From: JACPLA01 sp964602055
Lineage (GTDB): Bacteria; Bacteroidota; Ignavibacteria; UBA10030
Assembly (NCBI GenBank): GCA_964602055.1
Contig: CAZRPU010000009.1
Location: forward strand, 1-59,625
Reading direction: 5' to 3'
DNA: 59,625 nt
A program made the position numbers and the translations under genes. Numbering within the stretch: position 1 is the first letter of the stretch; each line of letters begins with the position of its first letter. This document shows, piece after piece, positions 24,939-33,193 of the stretch. The notes below the pieces were generated by a model. It saw only the letters and a list, made by a program, of their open reading frames with translations, was not told where the DNA came from and made no database searches.

Positions 24939-25882
24939 AGCACCAATCCTGCTGCTCCCAGGATGCCGGCCTCGTTTCCGAGTTTGGCGGGAAGAACCTG
25001 AATATCCGGTCTGAGGGGTTTCAAAACGTGTTCCTGTACCGATTTTTTGATTGCATCCATTGCAACATCGCCTGCCGCGGAAATTCCCCCTCCAATAATG
25101 CTTACGCGGAGATCCAGCGTATTCATGACCGCCCCCAGTGCAACGCCAAGGAGCATGCCTGCCTCGGTGAGGATTTCTTTTGCCAGGGAATCGCCTGCTT
25201 TTGCGGCCTGCGAGATGTATACGGGCTCTATCTTGTCCGGGTTTCCCCCGACGAGCTCGAGAATCTTTGAAGAGGGCCTTTTTTGGAGTTTTTCGGCCGT
25301 CCTTTGGGAAAGATAACGCTGCCCGATGAAGGCCTCGACACAGCCCACCGACCCGCAGTTGCAGAGGGGGCCCTCAAAATCGACACAGATGTGGCCAATC
25401 TCTCCGGCACCTCCCGAAGGCCCTCGATAAATCGAGCGATTGAGGATAATTCCGCCTCCTACACCGGTTCCCCAAATGACAAAAAGGAAATTCGGAAATG
25501 CACGGCCCGAACCGAATTTTGATTCAGCAATTGCCGCGGCGTTTGCATCATTCTCCACCTTTACCGGGAGACCAAAGGATTTGGATAACATCGACTGAAG
25601 CGGGACGTTATCGAAGTCGGAAAAGTTCGGAGGTGCTTTGACCACACCGTTCTCATCTACGACACCGGGGGAACCGAGCCCGATGCCCGAAACGGCTGCG
25701 TTACCCCGATGGTCCATGGCATCGCGGATCGATGCTTCAATCTGAGCAATGACGGACGACCTGTTTCCCAAGGCCTGAGAATCCATCTTGTTCTGATAGA
25801 GTATCCTTCCCTCGGGAGAAACGAGGCCCGCTTTCACGGTGGTTCCGCCAAGGTCAACCCCTATGGCAACGCGGTCAGCCAT
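24935..25882 (-). CDS. ROK-family sugar kinase (glucokinase-like)
   Basis: A 315-residue cytosolic kinase of the ROK family. The phosphate-binding motif 'IGVDLGGTTVKAGLVSPEG' is at the N-terminus, 'NDANAAAIAE' gives the catalytic region, 'IWGTGVGGGIILN' the second phosphate loop, and the zinc-binding signature is 'CNCGSVGCVEAF', with the upstream His in 'GEIGHICVDF'. No HTH domain is present, so it is an enzyme rather than a NagC-type repressor. Glucose is the likely substrate; N-acetylmannosamine or fructose are alternatives. It is coupled to lptD by a four-base overlap. Confidence 0.88.
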   Translation of the reverse strand: MADRVAIGVDLGGTTVKAGLVSPEGRILYQNKMDSQALGNRSSVIAQIEASIRDAMDHRGNAAVSGIGLGSPGVVDENGVVKAPPNFSDFDNVPLQSMLSKSFGLPVKVENDANAAAIAESKFGSGRAFPNFLFVIWGTGVGGGIILNRSIYRGPSGGAGEIGHICVDFEGPLCNCGSVGCVEAFIGQRYLSQRTAEKLQKRPSSKILELVGGNPDKIEPVYISQAAKAGDSLAKEILTEAGMLLGVALGAVMNTLDLRVSIIGGGISAAGDVAMDAIKKSVQEHVLKPLRPDIQVLPAKLGNEAGILGAAGLVL

Positions 25883-25973
25883 GCAACAACCTAAGAAAAA
25901 ATAGAGAGAAGTTCAGCAGGAAAGAAAATGAGGTCGGCCGGTTTGCTTCCGCGATCAGCGGGATTCACTGCGG

Positions 25974-26906
25974 TTATCTCCGTTTCCACCACATGATGCT
26001 TGTTGTTGCGAACGAGCGGCTTCGTTCCTCGAGAGCTTTCATTTCGCCGGCGTTCATCGGTTTAAACTCCCGTGCCGTTTTGATATTTTCCACAACTTCC
26101 TCCAGGGTCCCCATGCCGACGATCGCCGTACTGACGGGGAGCGTCAGGGAATACCGAAGGCTTTCAGGAACGTGTTGGGTGACCCGTCCAGCTGCAAGAA
26201 CCTTCATCGCGATCAGGCCAAATCCATGTTCGGCGGCCAGCGGAAAAAGAACATCGCCAAAATCATGGATCAGCTTGTCCGTGGAGCTGAGAGGCACAAG
26301 GGTTGTTTCGAAAGGAAACCGTTTGAGGGCTTCCGCGATGACTTCGGGCCTTGTATGTCCCGTGATGCCGATGTGCGATGCCATTCCCTGCTCTTTTGCC
26401 TTCACGGCGGCGCCAAGGGATCCATCCTTCGCCGTTATGCGGTCGAGGTCCGCCATGGAATTGACGGAGTGAATCTGGAGAAGATCAACGTGATCCGTTT
26501 GAAGATGCTCAAGGCTCGCGTTGATCTCTTCCCATGACTCGTCCTGATCACGTTTGAGGGTCTTCGTGGTGAGAACAGCCTCCTTTCGGCGCCGTTTCAT
26601 CACTTCCCCCACTTTCACTTCGGCGTTACCGTAACTGCTGGCACAGTCGATGTAATTGATGCCTCCGTCAAGACACGCTTCAACGATGTGCGCTCCCTCC
26701 GCGACGGTGTGCCTTCCATAGCCGATAGCGACACACCCGAGGCCGAGAAGGGAAACGTTTAAACCGGTCTTCCCCAGGGGGCGGCGCATCAGGGAAGGCG
26801 AAGGTTCATCATGTTGTACTCCGGTGAAGCCGGAGAACGCCAACCCCGCTCCAATGCCCGAAGCCGTTGCTTTCAGGAAGTCCCTTCGTTTCATATATCT
26901 GCTCAT
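25974..26906 (-). CDS. Tat-exported aldo/keto reductase
   Basis: A 310-residue NADPH-dependent oxidoreductase of the AKR fold with a twin-arginine leader, 'KRRDFLKATASGIGAGLAFSG' (residues 6 onward). The tetrad is D87 and Y92 ('NYIDCASSYG'), K115 ('TTKTLKRD') and H146 ('LLQIHSVN'). The C-terminal part shows the AKR cofactor pattern 'STAIVGMGTLEEVVENI'. The Tat signal means it is folded with its cofactor before export. The substrate is unknown. ATG 26906 or 26894 are both possible; neither has a strong SD. It follows the PhyH dioxygenase by five bases. Confidence 0.88.
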   Translation of the reverse strand: MSRYMKRRDFLKATASGIGAGLAFSGFTGVQHDEPSPSLMRRPLGKTGLNVSLLGLGCVAIGYGRHTVAEGAHIVEACLDGGINYIDCASSYGNAEVKVGEVMKRRRKEAVLTTKTLKRDQDESWEEINASLEHLQTDHVDLLQIHSVNSMADLDRITAKDGSLGAAVKAKEQGMASHIGITGHTRPEVIAEALKRFPFETTLVPLSSTDKLIHDFGDVLFPLAAEHGFGLIAMKVLAAGRVTQHVPESLRYSLTLPVSTAIVGMGTLEEVVENIKTAREFKPMNAGEMKALEERSRSFATTSIMWWKRR

Positions 26907-26911
26907 AACTG

Positions 26912-27709
26912 CTAGGGAAACAAAATGGGATTCAACGAGCTCGCGGCCGGTTCGCCGGGCGACTGGCCCGGGAGAAAGACTTTCATATCTACGGCACGGT
27001 GTTCGTTGTCGGGATGCATCAGACGTGTTCCATCGGCATAGTAGATGATGGTCATGACTTCCCTGCGGCGGTCGCTGCGGTTTGCATGGGCTGCATGGAG
27101 AAGTCTGCCGGAATGAAATGTCGCATCGCCGGCTTTCAGTTCATAACTGACGGATTTCAATTTCTGCTGCTCAATCATCCGTTCGAAGTATTCCTGCGAT
27201 GTATCGGAAATGGGGAGTGTCTGAAACGAGCCGCTTGCATGCGAACCCGAGACAAAGCTCATGGATCCCATTTCGCGCGTGATGTCGACCAGCGCCATCC
27301 ACATTGTGATCGTGTGCTCGGTCTCCAGAGGCCAATAGTAGTAGTCCTGATGCCACGGGGTCGCCTTTCCCCCGGGCTCCTTGATCAGCGCCTGATCATG
27401 ATAGAGCCTCACGGCTTTAACGCCCATCAGGTCTGCCGCGATTTTCGCGAAACGTTTTGCAAACACGAACTTTCGGACAATTTCGTTTTTGGACCATACA
27501 TTCGTCACCTGGGTGAACATTTTGCCGTAATCGCTGATTTTCCCCTGCTTATCTCCGCTGGCGGAGACCACTTCCACGACGTCGAGAATCTCCCTGCGGA
27601 CGGCGTCAATTTCCTCCCTCCGGCCGACTCCTGTGAGAAGAACCTGTCCGTCCCGGCGATACTGTTGTTTCTGGTCTTCTGTAACGTTGTATTCTTGTTC
27701 AGGATTCAT
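26912..27709 (-). CDS. Phytanoyl-CoA dioxygenase (PhyH) family protein
   Basis: A 265-residue Fe(II)/2-oxoglutarate oxygenase. The metal triad is H120 and D122 ('TPWHQDYYYWP') with H205 ('GRLLHAAHANRS'). The 2-oxoglutarate-binding Arg is within 'NRSDRRRE' (214-216). 'WMALVDITREMGSMSFVSGSH' is the typical core strand pair. Members hydroxylate diverse small molecules, and the substrate cannot be inferred. A promoter lies at 27740-27768. The AKR gene follows directly, so the two probably act in the same conversion; that is inference. Confidence 0.87.
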   Translation of the reverse strand: MNPEQEYNVTEDQKQQYRRDGQVLLTGVGRREEIDAVRREILDVVEVVSASGDKQGKISDYGKMFTQVTNVWSKNEIVRKFVFAKRFAKIAADLMGVKAVRLYHDQALIKEPGGKATPWHQDYYYWPLETEHTITMWMALVDITREMGSMSFVSGSHASGSFQTLPISDTSQEYFERMIEQQKLKSVSYELKAGDATFHSGRLLHAAHANRSDRRREVMTIIYYADGTRLMHPDNEHRAVDMKVFLPGQSPGEPAASSLNPILFP

Positions 27710-27739
27710 AAGGCTGGCTTTCGCGTGTTCTTCTGCGGG

Positions 27740-27768
27740 AATATGGGCATCACGGAAACGAAATGCAA
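27740..27768 (-). promoter_or_regulatory. Candidate promoter of PhyH/AKR(/ROK/lptD) unit
   Basis: On the minus strand TTGCAT (27768-27763), a 17-base spacer and CATATT (27745-27740), 30 bases before the PhyH ATG. It is the same pair of hexamers as the promoter before the DUF5916 gene. Confidence 0.6.
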
Positions 27769-27788
27769 CAGAACCCGGGGAGGGGAAA

Positions 27789-29117
27789 TCATGGTTTCTT
27801 CTTCCGCTTCGGCCAGAGAGAATCGAGTCTCTCTTTGATTTCCTTTTCTTTTCCCAGGTCGCCCGGCTGATAGTAATGAGCGTCCTTCAAGTTGTCGGGC
27901 AAGTATTGCTGATCTGTAAAATGTCCCTCATGGTCGTGGCTGTACTTGTACTCCGCGCCGTAACCAAGTTCCTTCATCAGTTTTGTCGGCGCATTACGCA
28001 GGTGCAGGGGAACCGGGAGATTGGGGAGCGAACGTACATCCTGCAGCGCATGGTCGATCGCACGATATGCTGCATTGCTCTTGGGAGCTGCCGCCAGATA
28101 GCACGCAACCTGTCCCAGGATAATTCGAGCTTCGGGCATTCCGATGTAATCCACCGCCGCAAAACAAGATGTTGCCAGCGTCAGTGCGGAGGGATCGGCA
28201 TTCCCGACGTCTTCCGCCGCGAGAATCACCATGCGACGGGCGATGAATTTGATGTCCTCCCCGCCGTCGAGCATGCGGGCCATCCAATAAAGGGCGCCAT
28301 CAGGATCGCTTCCGCGGAGGCTCTTGATGAAAGCAGAAATGATATCGTAGTGCTGCTCCCCCGTCTTATCATACAGTGCGTACTTCCTTTGAAAGGCCTC
28401 CTCGATCTTTTCCCGCGTCAGTACGAGCTGCCCGCTCTTTGAAGGTTTTGACAACCGCACTGCTGTTTCGAATCCGTTGAGCAAGCGCCGTGCATCCCCG
28501 CCCGACAAGAGCATGAGAAAGTTGCTGTCCTCAACCGTGATCGTCTTCCCCCCGCGCAGCACATCATCGGCAACGGCACGCTCGAGGATGATCGCCAGCT
28601 GGGCTTTTCCCAGAGGTTCGAGAACAAAAACCACCGTCCTTGAAAGAAGCGGGGCAATCACTTCAAACGACGGATTTTCGGTGGTCGCACCGATCAGGGT
28701 GATCGTTCCCTCTTCGACCGAATGCAAGAGAGCGTCCTGCTGCGCCTTGTTGAACCGGTGAATCTCATCAATGAACAGGATCGTGGACCGCTTTTGGATC
28801 TTCTTCAGCCGTTCCCCCTTCGAAATGACTTCACGGACGTCCTTGACGCCGGAAGAAACTGCATTGAGCTGGAAGAATTCCGATTTCGAATGATGGGCGA
28901 GAAGCCGTGCCAGCGTCGTCTTGCCCGTGCCGGGGGGACCCCAAAAAATGACGGACCTCAGACGGTCCTGTTCAATCATCTGTCGCAGCGGTTTGTCTTT
29001 TCCGACAAGATGTTCCTGACCGACAAATTCATCCAGAGAACGCGGTCGGAGCCTTTCGGCCAGCGGTGCCGATTCACGCTCCGGAATGTTTTTTCCCGAT
29101 TCGAAGAGGTCTGTCAT
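27789..29117 (-). CDS. rarA: Replication-associated recombination protein A (MgsA/RarA)
   Basis: A 442-residue AAA+ ATPase of the clamp-loader group that acts at stalled replication forks. Walker A is GPPGTGKTT, Walker B ILFIDEIHRFN and sensor 1 GATTENPSFEV; 'SGGDARRLLNGFE' carries the sensor 2 Arg. The C-terminal RarA domain contains 'YHDIISAFIKSLRGSDPDGALYWMARML'-type sequence, with a DGALYW core. ATG 29117 (MTDLFES) is chosen; an earlier in-frame ATG at 29174 lies inside the terminator hairpin of the previous transcript. No clear promoter is seen in the short gap. Confidence 0.93.
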   Translation of the reverse strand: MTDLFESGKNIPERESAPLAERLRPRSLDEFVGQEHLVGKDKPLRQMIEQDRLRSVIFWGPPGTGKTTLARLLAHHSKSEFFQLNAVSSGVKDVREVISKGERLKKIQKRSTILFIDEIHRFNKAQQDALLHSVEEGTITLIGATTENPSFEVIAPLLSRTVVFVLEPLGKAQLAIILERAVADDVLRGGKTITVEDSNFLMLLSGGDARRLLNGFETAVRLSKPSKSGQLVLTREKIEEAFQRKYALYDKTGEQHYDIISAFIKSLRGSDPDGALYWMARMLDGGEDIKFIARRMVILAAEDVGNADPSALTLATSCFAAVDYIGMPEARIILGQVACYLAAAPKSNAAYRAIDHALQDVRSLPNLPVPLHLRNAPTKLMKELGYGAEYKYSHDHEGHFTDQQYLPDNLKDAHYYQPGDLGKEKEIKERLDSLWPKRKKKP

Positions 29118-29133
29118 ATGTACTGGTTGTGAA

Positions 29134-29171
29134 AACAAAAGAACCAACAATGGTATCCCATGTTGGTTCTT
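29134..29171 (-). terminator. Rho-independent terminator after ftsB-like gene
   Basis: GAACCAACA (29141-29149) pairs with TGTTGGTTC (29161-29169), extended by A-T pairs, with an 11-base loop. Read on the minus strand the stem is followed by TTTTGTTTT. It lies 28 bases after the stop of the ftsB-like gene. Confidence 0.75.
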
Positions 29172-29198
29172 CATCCTTCATGTCCCGGGTCGGGCGGC

Positions 29199-29540
29199 CT
29201 AATCCTTCTTCACACGATACACCGTTTCCCCTGACCGCGCCATTCCGTATTTTTCCCTTGCGAGTTTCTCAACAGTTTTCTTGTCCCCCTCCAATGCCTT
29301 CTTCTGAGCCTCGAGCCGCTGTGTCTCTTTGTTTGCATCCTCGACCTTTGCCGCAATCTCGTTTCGTTGCATTTCCAGGGAGATTCTCTTGAGAATGCCC
29401 TTGTTGTCAAAGAGTAAGTAGACCGCGACGAGAATTCCTCCCAAAATTAACAGGGTTTTCCGCCGGTTCTTCATCACCTCACGAAGCAAACTTCTCAGGT
29501 TTCGCCTCTTCGGTGCAGATCTATAAAAATCGCCTTGCAT
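29199..29540 (-). CDS. ftsB: Septum formation initiator family protein (FtsB/DivIC-like)
   Basis: A 113-residue bitopic membrane protein. A basic N-terminus is followed by one membrane segment (about 28-45; 'KTLLILGGILVAVYLLF') and a coiled coil (50-95; 'EMQRNEIAAKVEDANKETQRLEAQ'). It ends 'KLAREKYGMARSGETVYRV', the conserved FtsB/DivIC tail. It is expected to join FtsL and FtsQ at the divisome. The ATG at 29540 is only six bases from a promoter -10, implying a leaderless message; an internal ATG at 29474, directly after GAGGTG, would give a 91-residue form. Terminated by the hairpin at 29134-29171. Confidence 0.85.
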   Translation of the reverse strand: MQGDFYRSAPKRRNLRSLLREVMKNRRKTLLILGGILVAVYLLFDNKGILKRISLEMQRNEIAAKVEDANKETQRLEAQKKALEGDKKTVEKLAREKYGMARSGETVYRVKKD

Positions 29541-29546
29541 GAATCA

Positions 29547-29575
29547 AAGGTACTTCGATTTACGTCCGTTTGCAA
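29547..29575 (-). promoter_or_regulatory. Candidate promoter of ftsB-like gene
   Basis: On the minus strand TTGCAA (29575-29570), a 17-base spacer and TACCTT (29552-29547). The -10 ends six bases before the first ATG, so transcription would begin at or beside that codon. Confidence 0.55.
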
Positions 29576-29606
29576 CACCTTGCATCGACCATGCCATGCC
29601 CGACCA

Positions 29607-30737
29607 TCAGCCACCGTACCACCGAGACTTCGGGCTGTAGGCAGTTTTGAGCCGCTGCTTGGCCCCATGGCGCTCGAGAGCAAGCTGAATGAGCCTGTCG
29701 AGCAAAGAGGGATATGGAAGCCCCGAAGCTTCCCAGAGTTTCGGATACATACTGATGGAGGTGAAACCGGGTATCGTGTTGACTTCGCTGACAACAAGGG
29801 TCTTCCCATTGCCTGTCATAAGGAAGTCAACCCGAGCCATTCCTTCGCACCCAAGGACCTTGAAAGCTTTGACCGCAGAGAGCTGGATTTTTCGCACAAT
29901 TCCCTTCGAAAGTTTGGCAGGAATGATGGCCGTCGATTTTCCGTCCACATATTTTGCGTCGTAATCATAGAATTCATTTGAGGGAACGATCTCTCCGGGA
30001 ACCGACGCAACAGGCTCCTCATTCCCTAAGACGCTGCATTCGATTTCACGGGGTTTTGCCACGGCTTTCTCGACAAGAATCTTCTGATCATATGCCATTG
30101 CCAGCTGTAGCGCCGGCAGCAATTCCGATTTGGCGTGCACTTTCGTTATGCCGATGCTCGACCCCATATTGGCCGGCTTGACGAAACATGGGAAACCCAC
30201 TTTTTTCGTCACCGAAGCCAGAATTTCCCTGGATCTCTTCTCAAATTCGAACGCCGTGAATGAGAGTCCTTTTGCAACCGGAATCTTCGCCTGTTGGAGA
30301 AGCTGCTTTTGCACCACCTTGTCCATGCCGACAGCGGAACCAAGTACCCCGGATCCGACATAGGGAAGGTTTGCCAGCTCAAAGAGACCCTGAACTGTTC
30401 CGTCCTCCCCAAAAGTGCCGTGCAGTACGGGAAAGAGCACATCGACGTGATAGGAAACAGATCCGGCATGAGCAGCATTGAGAGAAACCAATCCTTGTTT
30501 GACAGGATCGGGAACAATGGTGTGTTCCGGAAAGCGGTCGACCGGAACCTTTTCCCTCAGGAGATCGAGCGTATCGTTGGAACTGAGCCATTTCCCCTCG
30601 GGCGTTATTCCGATCGGAATGATTTCATACTTTTCCCTGTCCAACGCGCGCATGACCGACGCGGCGGAAACGAGCGAAACTTCATGCTCGGCTGAGCGGC
30701 CGCCGAAAACGACCCCGACTTTAATTTTGTTTGCCAC
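29607..30737 (-). CDS. ddl: D-alanine--D-alanine ligase
   Basis: A 376-residue ATP-grasp enzyme that makes D-Ala-D-Ala for peptidoglycan. 'VGVVFGGRSAEHEVSLVSA' is the N-terminal signature. 'LPYVGSGVLGSAVGMDKVVQKQLL' precedes the ATP-grasp domain, 'PCFVKPANMGSSIGITKV' is the ATP/substrate loop, and 'ARVDFLMTGNGKTLVVSEVNTIPGFTSISMYP' holds the metal ligands. The length fits Ddl, including the larger VanA-like insert ('NEFYDYDAKYVDG'). It follows the class II aldolase by 46 bases on the same strand. Confidence 0.95.
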   Translation of the reverse strand: MANKIKVGVVFGGRSAEHEVSLVSAASVMRALDREKYEIIPIGITPEGKWLSSNDTLDLLREKVPVDRFPEHTIVPDPVKQGLVSLNAAHAGSVSYHVDVLFPVLHGTFGEDGTVQGLFELANLPYVGSGVLGSAVGMDKVVQKQLLQQAKIPVAKGLSFTAFEFEKRSREILASVTKKVGFPCFVKPANMGSSIGITKVHAKSELLPALQLAMAYDQKILVEKAVAKPREIECSVLGNEEPVASVPGEIVPSNEFYDYDAKYVDGKSTAIIPAKLSKGIVRKIQLSAVKAFKVLGCEGMARVDFLMTGNGKTLVVSEVNTIPGFTSISMYPKLWEASGLPYPSLLDRLIQLALERHGAKQRLKTAYSPKSRWYGG

Positions 30738-30783
30738 AGAACTCCTTACAGGAAGACAGCTTTTCGCTACGAGGGTGTGATTG

Positions 30784-31530
30784 TCAATTCCGCGTCCTGA
30801 GCTTCTCTTCGAGAAGTTCCCGGATCAGCTGCTTGACGTCATGCTCGGGAGACCCGCTTTCGGGTTTTACCTCGGGAATCAATCCGGCCTTTCCCTCCAC
30901 GGCGGCTCTCAGTCTGGCGACCTCATGAGATTGAAGGGGTTTCTCGCCCCCCAGCATGCGGGCAATGAAGATTATCTGAGCAGCATGTTCCACCTTTTCC
31001 ATCCTGTAGTATGCTTCTTCGACATTTGTTCCGAATGTCACAACACCGTGGTTTGCCAGGAGTACTGCGTTGGCATCCTTGACAAAGGGGCGCAATGATT
31101 CGGCAACCTCTCCTGTTGAGGGCGTCGCATACGGGGCAAGGGGGATCGCACCAAGGCCAATGATGACCTCGGGAAACACGGCGTCGGGAAGGGGGATGCG
31201 CGCTGCTGCGAAACCGGTGGCATAAGGCGGATGTGCATGGACAACGGCATTGACATCATGGCGTTGGTTGTATACAAAAAGGTGAAGAGGAAGTTCCGTG
31301 GAAGGTTTGCGGTCCAGAGAAACCGCTTTCCCTGCGGCCGAAGCTTCCACAAGATCTCTTTCTCCCACCACCCCTTTGTTCATCGAGGTCGGAGTGACCA
31401 GGACATTCCCGTTGGGCAGGCGAGCGCTGACATTTCCGTCAGTCGCGGTCACATACCCGCGGTCGTAAAGCCGTCGACACGCAACGACGATGTGCTGAGC
31501 GATATCGGAGCGGCCGTTCATACGAGGCAT
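30784..31530 (-). CDS. Class II aldolase/adducin family protein
   Basis: A 248-residue zinc-dependent aldolase of the L-fuculose-phosphate type. Metal ligands H98 and H100 are in 'AVVHAHPPYA' and H161 is in 'LLANHGVVTFG'; E79 in 'PSTELPLHLFVY' is the catalytic acid/base. 'GNVSARL' and 'TPTSMNKG' form the phosphate site. Members cleave sugar phosphates or act as epimerases; MtnB-type dehydratases share the fold. ATG 31530 starts at the domain boundary. The gene is divergent from rfaE1 across 130 bases. A link to sugar-phosphate supply for heptose or envelope synthesis is only suggested by position. Confidence 0.87.
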   Translation of the reverse strand: MPRMNGRSDIAQHIVVACRRLYDRGYVTATDGNVSARLPNGNVLVTPTSMNKGVVGERDLVEASAAGKAVSLDRKPSTELPLHLFVYNQRHDVNAVVHAHPPYATGFAAARIPLPDAVFPEVIIGLGAIPLAPYATPSTGEVAESLRPFVKDANAVLLANHGVVTFGTNVEEAYYRMEKVEHAAQIIFIARMLGGEKPLQSHEVARLRAAVEGKAGLIPEVKPESGSPEHDVKQLIRELLEEKLRTRN

Positions 31531-31591
31531 GATAAGAAAAAACGGCTCGAGGTTCAACGAATGCTGCGGAAGACATCCAACGTTCGCTTCC

Positions 31592-31620
31592 TTGTTTAAG
31601 TGGGCACTTGTCGCTATATT
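31592..31620 (+). promoter_or_regulatory. Candidate promoter of rfaE1-rfaE2-tamB
   Basis: TTGTTT (31592-31597), a 17-base spacer and TATATT (31615-31620), 41 bases before the rfaE1 ATG. Confidence 0.6.
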
Positions 31621-31660
31621 CTTTACGAAACTGGGTTTTTTCAGCCTTCTCCTCGAAAGG

Positions 31661-32668
31661 ATGAATGTGGTAGAATTTTCAGAACTGCAATTGAAAGAGC
31701 TGTTCCGGCGATTCCCCGGAAAGCGTGTTGGCGTTGTGGGCGACCTCATGCTGGACAGGTATTATTGGGGCTCTGTCTCGCGGATCTCGCCCGAAGCCCC
31801 TGTGCCGGTTGTTGAGGTCGAATCGCAATCGACACGGCTTGGCGGAGCGGCGAATGTTGCCAACAACATCTCAAATCTGGGGGGGATTCCCGTGATGATC
31901 GGGGTGATTGGGGATGATGTCGGGGGCAAGGAGCTGAAGGGATTGATTGAAGCGTCAGGGTTTCCCACAGCGGGACTCGTCATTGACCGCACTCGCCCCA
32001 CAACCATCAAAACCCGCGTCATCGCCCATCATCAGCACGTCGTGCGGATCGATCAGGAAGTGAAGGAAGATGTTGAGGAAGATGCACAGGAGAAAATTCT
32101 TGATTTTCTCCGGCGGGAACTGGCTTCGCTTGATGCGATTATCCTGGAGGATTACAACAAAGGCGTCATCGTCAAAGGCCTGATTCATGAAATCTCCTCC
32201 CTTGCCAGAAAAGCCGGAAAGATCATCACGGTCGATCCCAAGTTCCACAACTTTTTCGAATACAAGAATGTCACCGTCTTCAAGCCGAACAGGAAAGAAA
32301 CGGAAGAAGCTCTCGGCTGCAGGCTGACCGATCTCCAAAGCATCGAACAGGCCGGATGGGATCTTGTCAAACGGCTTCAGACCGAAAACGTCCTCCTTAC
32401 TCTTGGTGAAAAGGGAATGTCCCTGTTTGAACGGGATGGCGAGGTCACTCACGTCTCGACTCGTGCCAAGCACGTTGCAGACGTCTCCGGGGCCGGCGAC
32501 ACGGTTATTTCCACGCTGACCATGGCCCTTGTAGGGGGTTCCTCTATCCGTGAAGCTTCTGCCCTCGCCAACATCGCCGGGGGTGTTGTGTGTGCCGAGG
32601 TGGGTATTGTTCCCATTCAACGTGATGCTTTGTTCAACGCAGCTCTGGAAATGCAAAGGCTCCATTAA
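31661..32668 (+). CDS. rfaE1: D-glycero-beta-D-manno-heptose-7-phosphate kinase
   Basis: A 335-residue PfkB/ribokinase-fold enzyme, the kinase half of HldE, which phosphorylates heptose-7-phosphate at C1 for LPS core synthesis. 'VGVVGDLMLDRYYWGSVSRISPEAPVPV' is the RfaE signature. 'RLGGAANVANNISNLGG' is the sugar site, and 'DVSGAGDTVIS' holds the catalytic Asp and anion hole. ATG 31661 has GAAAGG upstream and follows a promoter. The adenylyltransferase half is a separate gene two bases downstream, so the bifunctional E. coli protein is split here. Confidence 0.93.
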   Translation: MNVVEFSELQLKELFRRFPGKRVGVVGDLMLDRYYWGSVSRISPEAPVPVVEVESQSTRLGGAANVANNISNLGGIPVMIGVIGDDVGGKELKGLIEASGFPTAGLVIDRTRPTTIKTRVIAHHQHVVRIDQEVKEDVEEDAQEKILDFLRRELASLDAIILEDYNKGVIVKGLIHEISSLARKAGKIITVDPKFHNFFEYKNVTVFKPNRKETEEALGCRLTDLQSIEQAGWDLVKRLQTENVLLTLGEKGMSLFERDGEVTHVSTRAKHVADVSGAGDTVISTLTMALVGGSSIREASALANIAGGVVCAEVGIVPIQRDALFNAALEMQRLH

Positions 32669-32670
32669 CC

Positions 32671-33153
32671 ATGGGACGGGTCGTCAATCTGAAGGAACTT
32701 CTCCAAGCACGAGATCGTAGTAAAAGTGAGGACAAAACCGTTATTTTCACGAACGGATGCTTTGATATCCTTCATCGCGGGCACGTTGAGTACCTTGCGA
32801 AAGCGAAAGCTCTGGGGGATGTTCTCATTGTAGGCGTCAATTCAGACGCTTCGGCCCGGAGGATCAAAGGACCTGATCGACCTGTTGTCAACGAAGAAGA
32901 TCGGGCCCATGTGGTCGCCGCACTTGCTTCGGTCGACTATGTCTGCCTCTTCGGTGAAGACACCCCCTATGAACTCATCCGCGCACTTGTGCCCGACGTT
33001 CTCGTCAAAGGAGCTGACTGGCCTTTGGAGAAGGTAGTGGGGAAGGACATTGTGGAAGAAGCCGGCGGCACGGTACAAACCATCGAATTCCTTCCCAACA
33101 GGTCCACGACCAGTATTCTCGAGCGCGTCCGCCGGTCTTCCTCTCAGGATTGA
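32671..33153 (+). CDS. rfaE2: D-glycero-beta-D-manno-heptose-1-phosphate adenylyltransferase
   Basis: A 160-residue nucleotidyltransferase, the second half of HldE, making ADP-heptose. The family motif is in 'TNGCFDILHRGHVEYLAKAKALGD' (H-x-G-H) and 'LPNRSTTSILERVRR' is the C-terminal ISSTS-type nucleotide motif. It is separated from rfaE1 by two bases and from the tamB GTG by 40. The operon thus joins LPS sugar synthesis with an outer-membrane lipid/protein transport factor. Confidence 0.94.
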   Translation: MGRVVNLKELLQARDRSKSEDKTVIFTNGCFDILHRGHVEYLAKAKALGDVLIVGVNSDASARRIKGPDRPVVNEEDRAHVVAALASVDYVCLFGEDTPYELIRALVPDVLVKGADWPLEKVVGKDIVEEAGGTVQTIEFLPNRSTTSILERVRRSSSQD

Positions 33154-33193
33154 TTCATTCGAGAGCTTCGGGGTCCGGCCGCATCAGACCACT

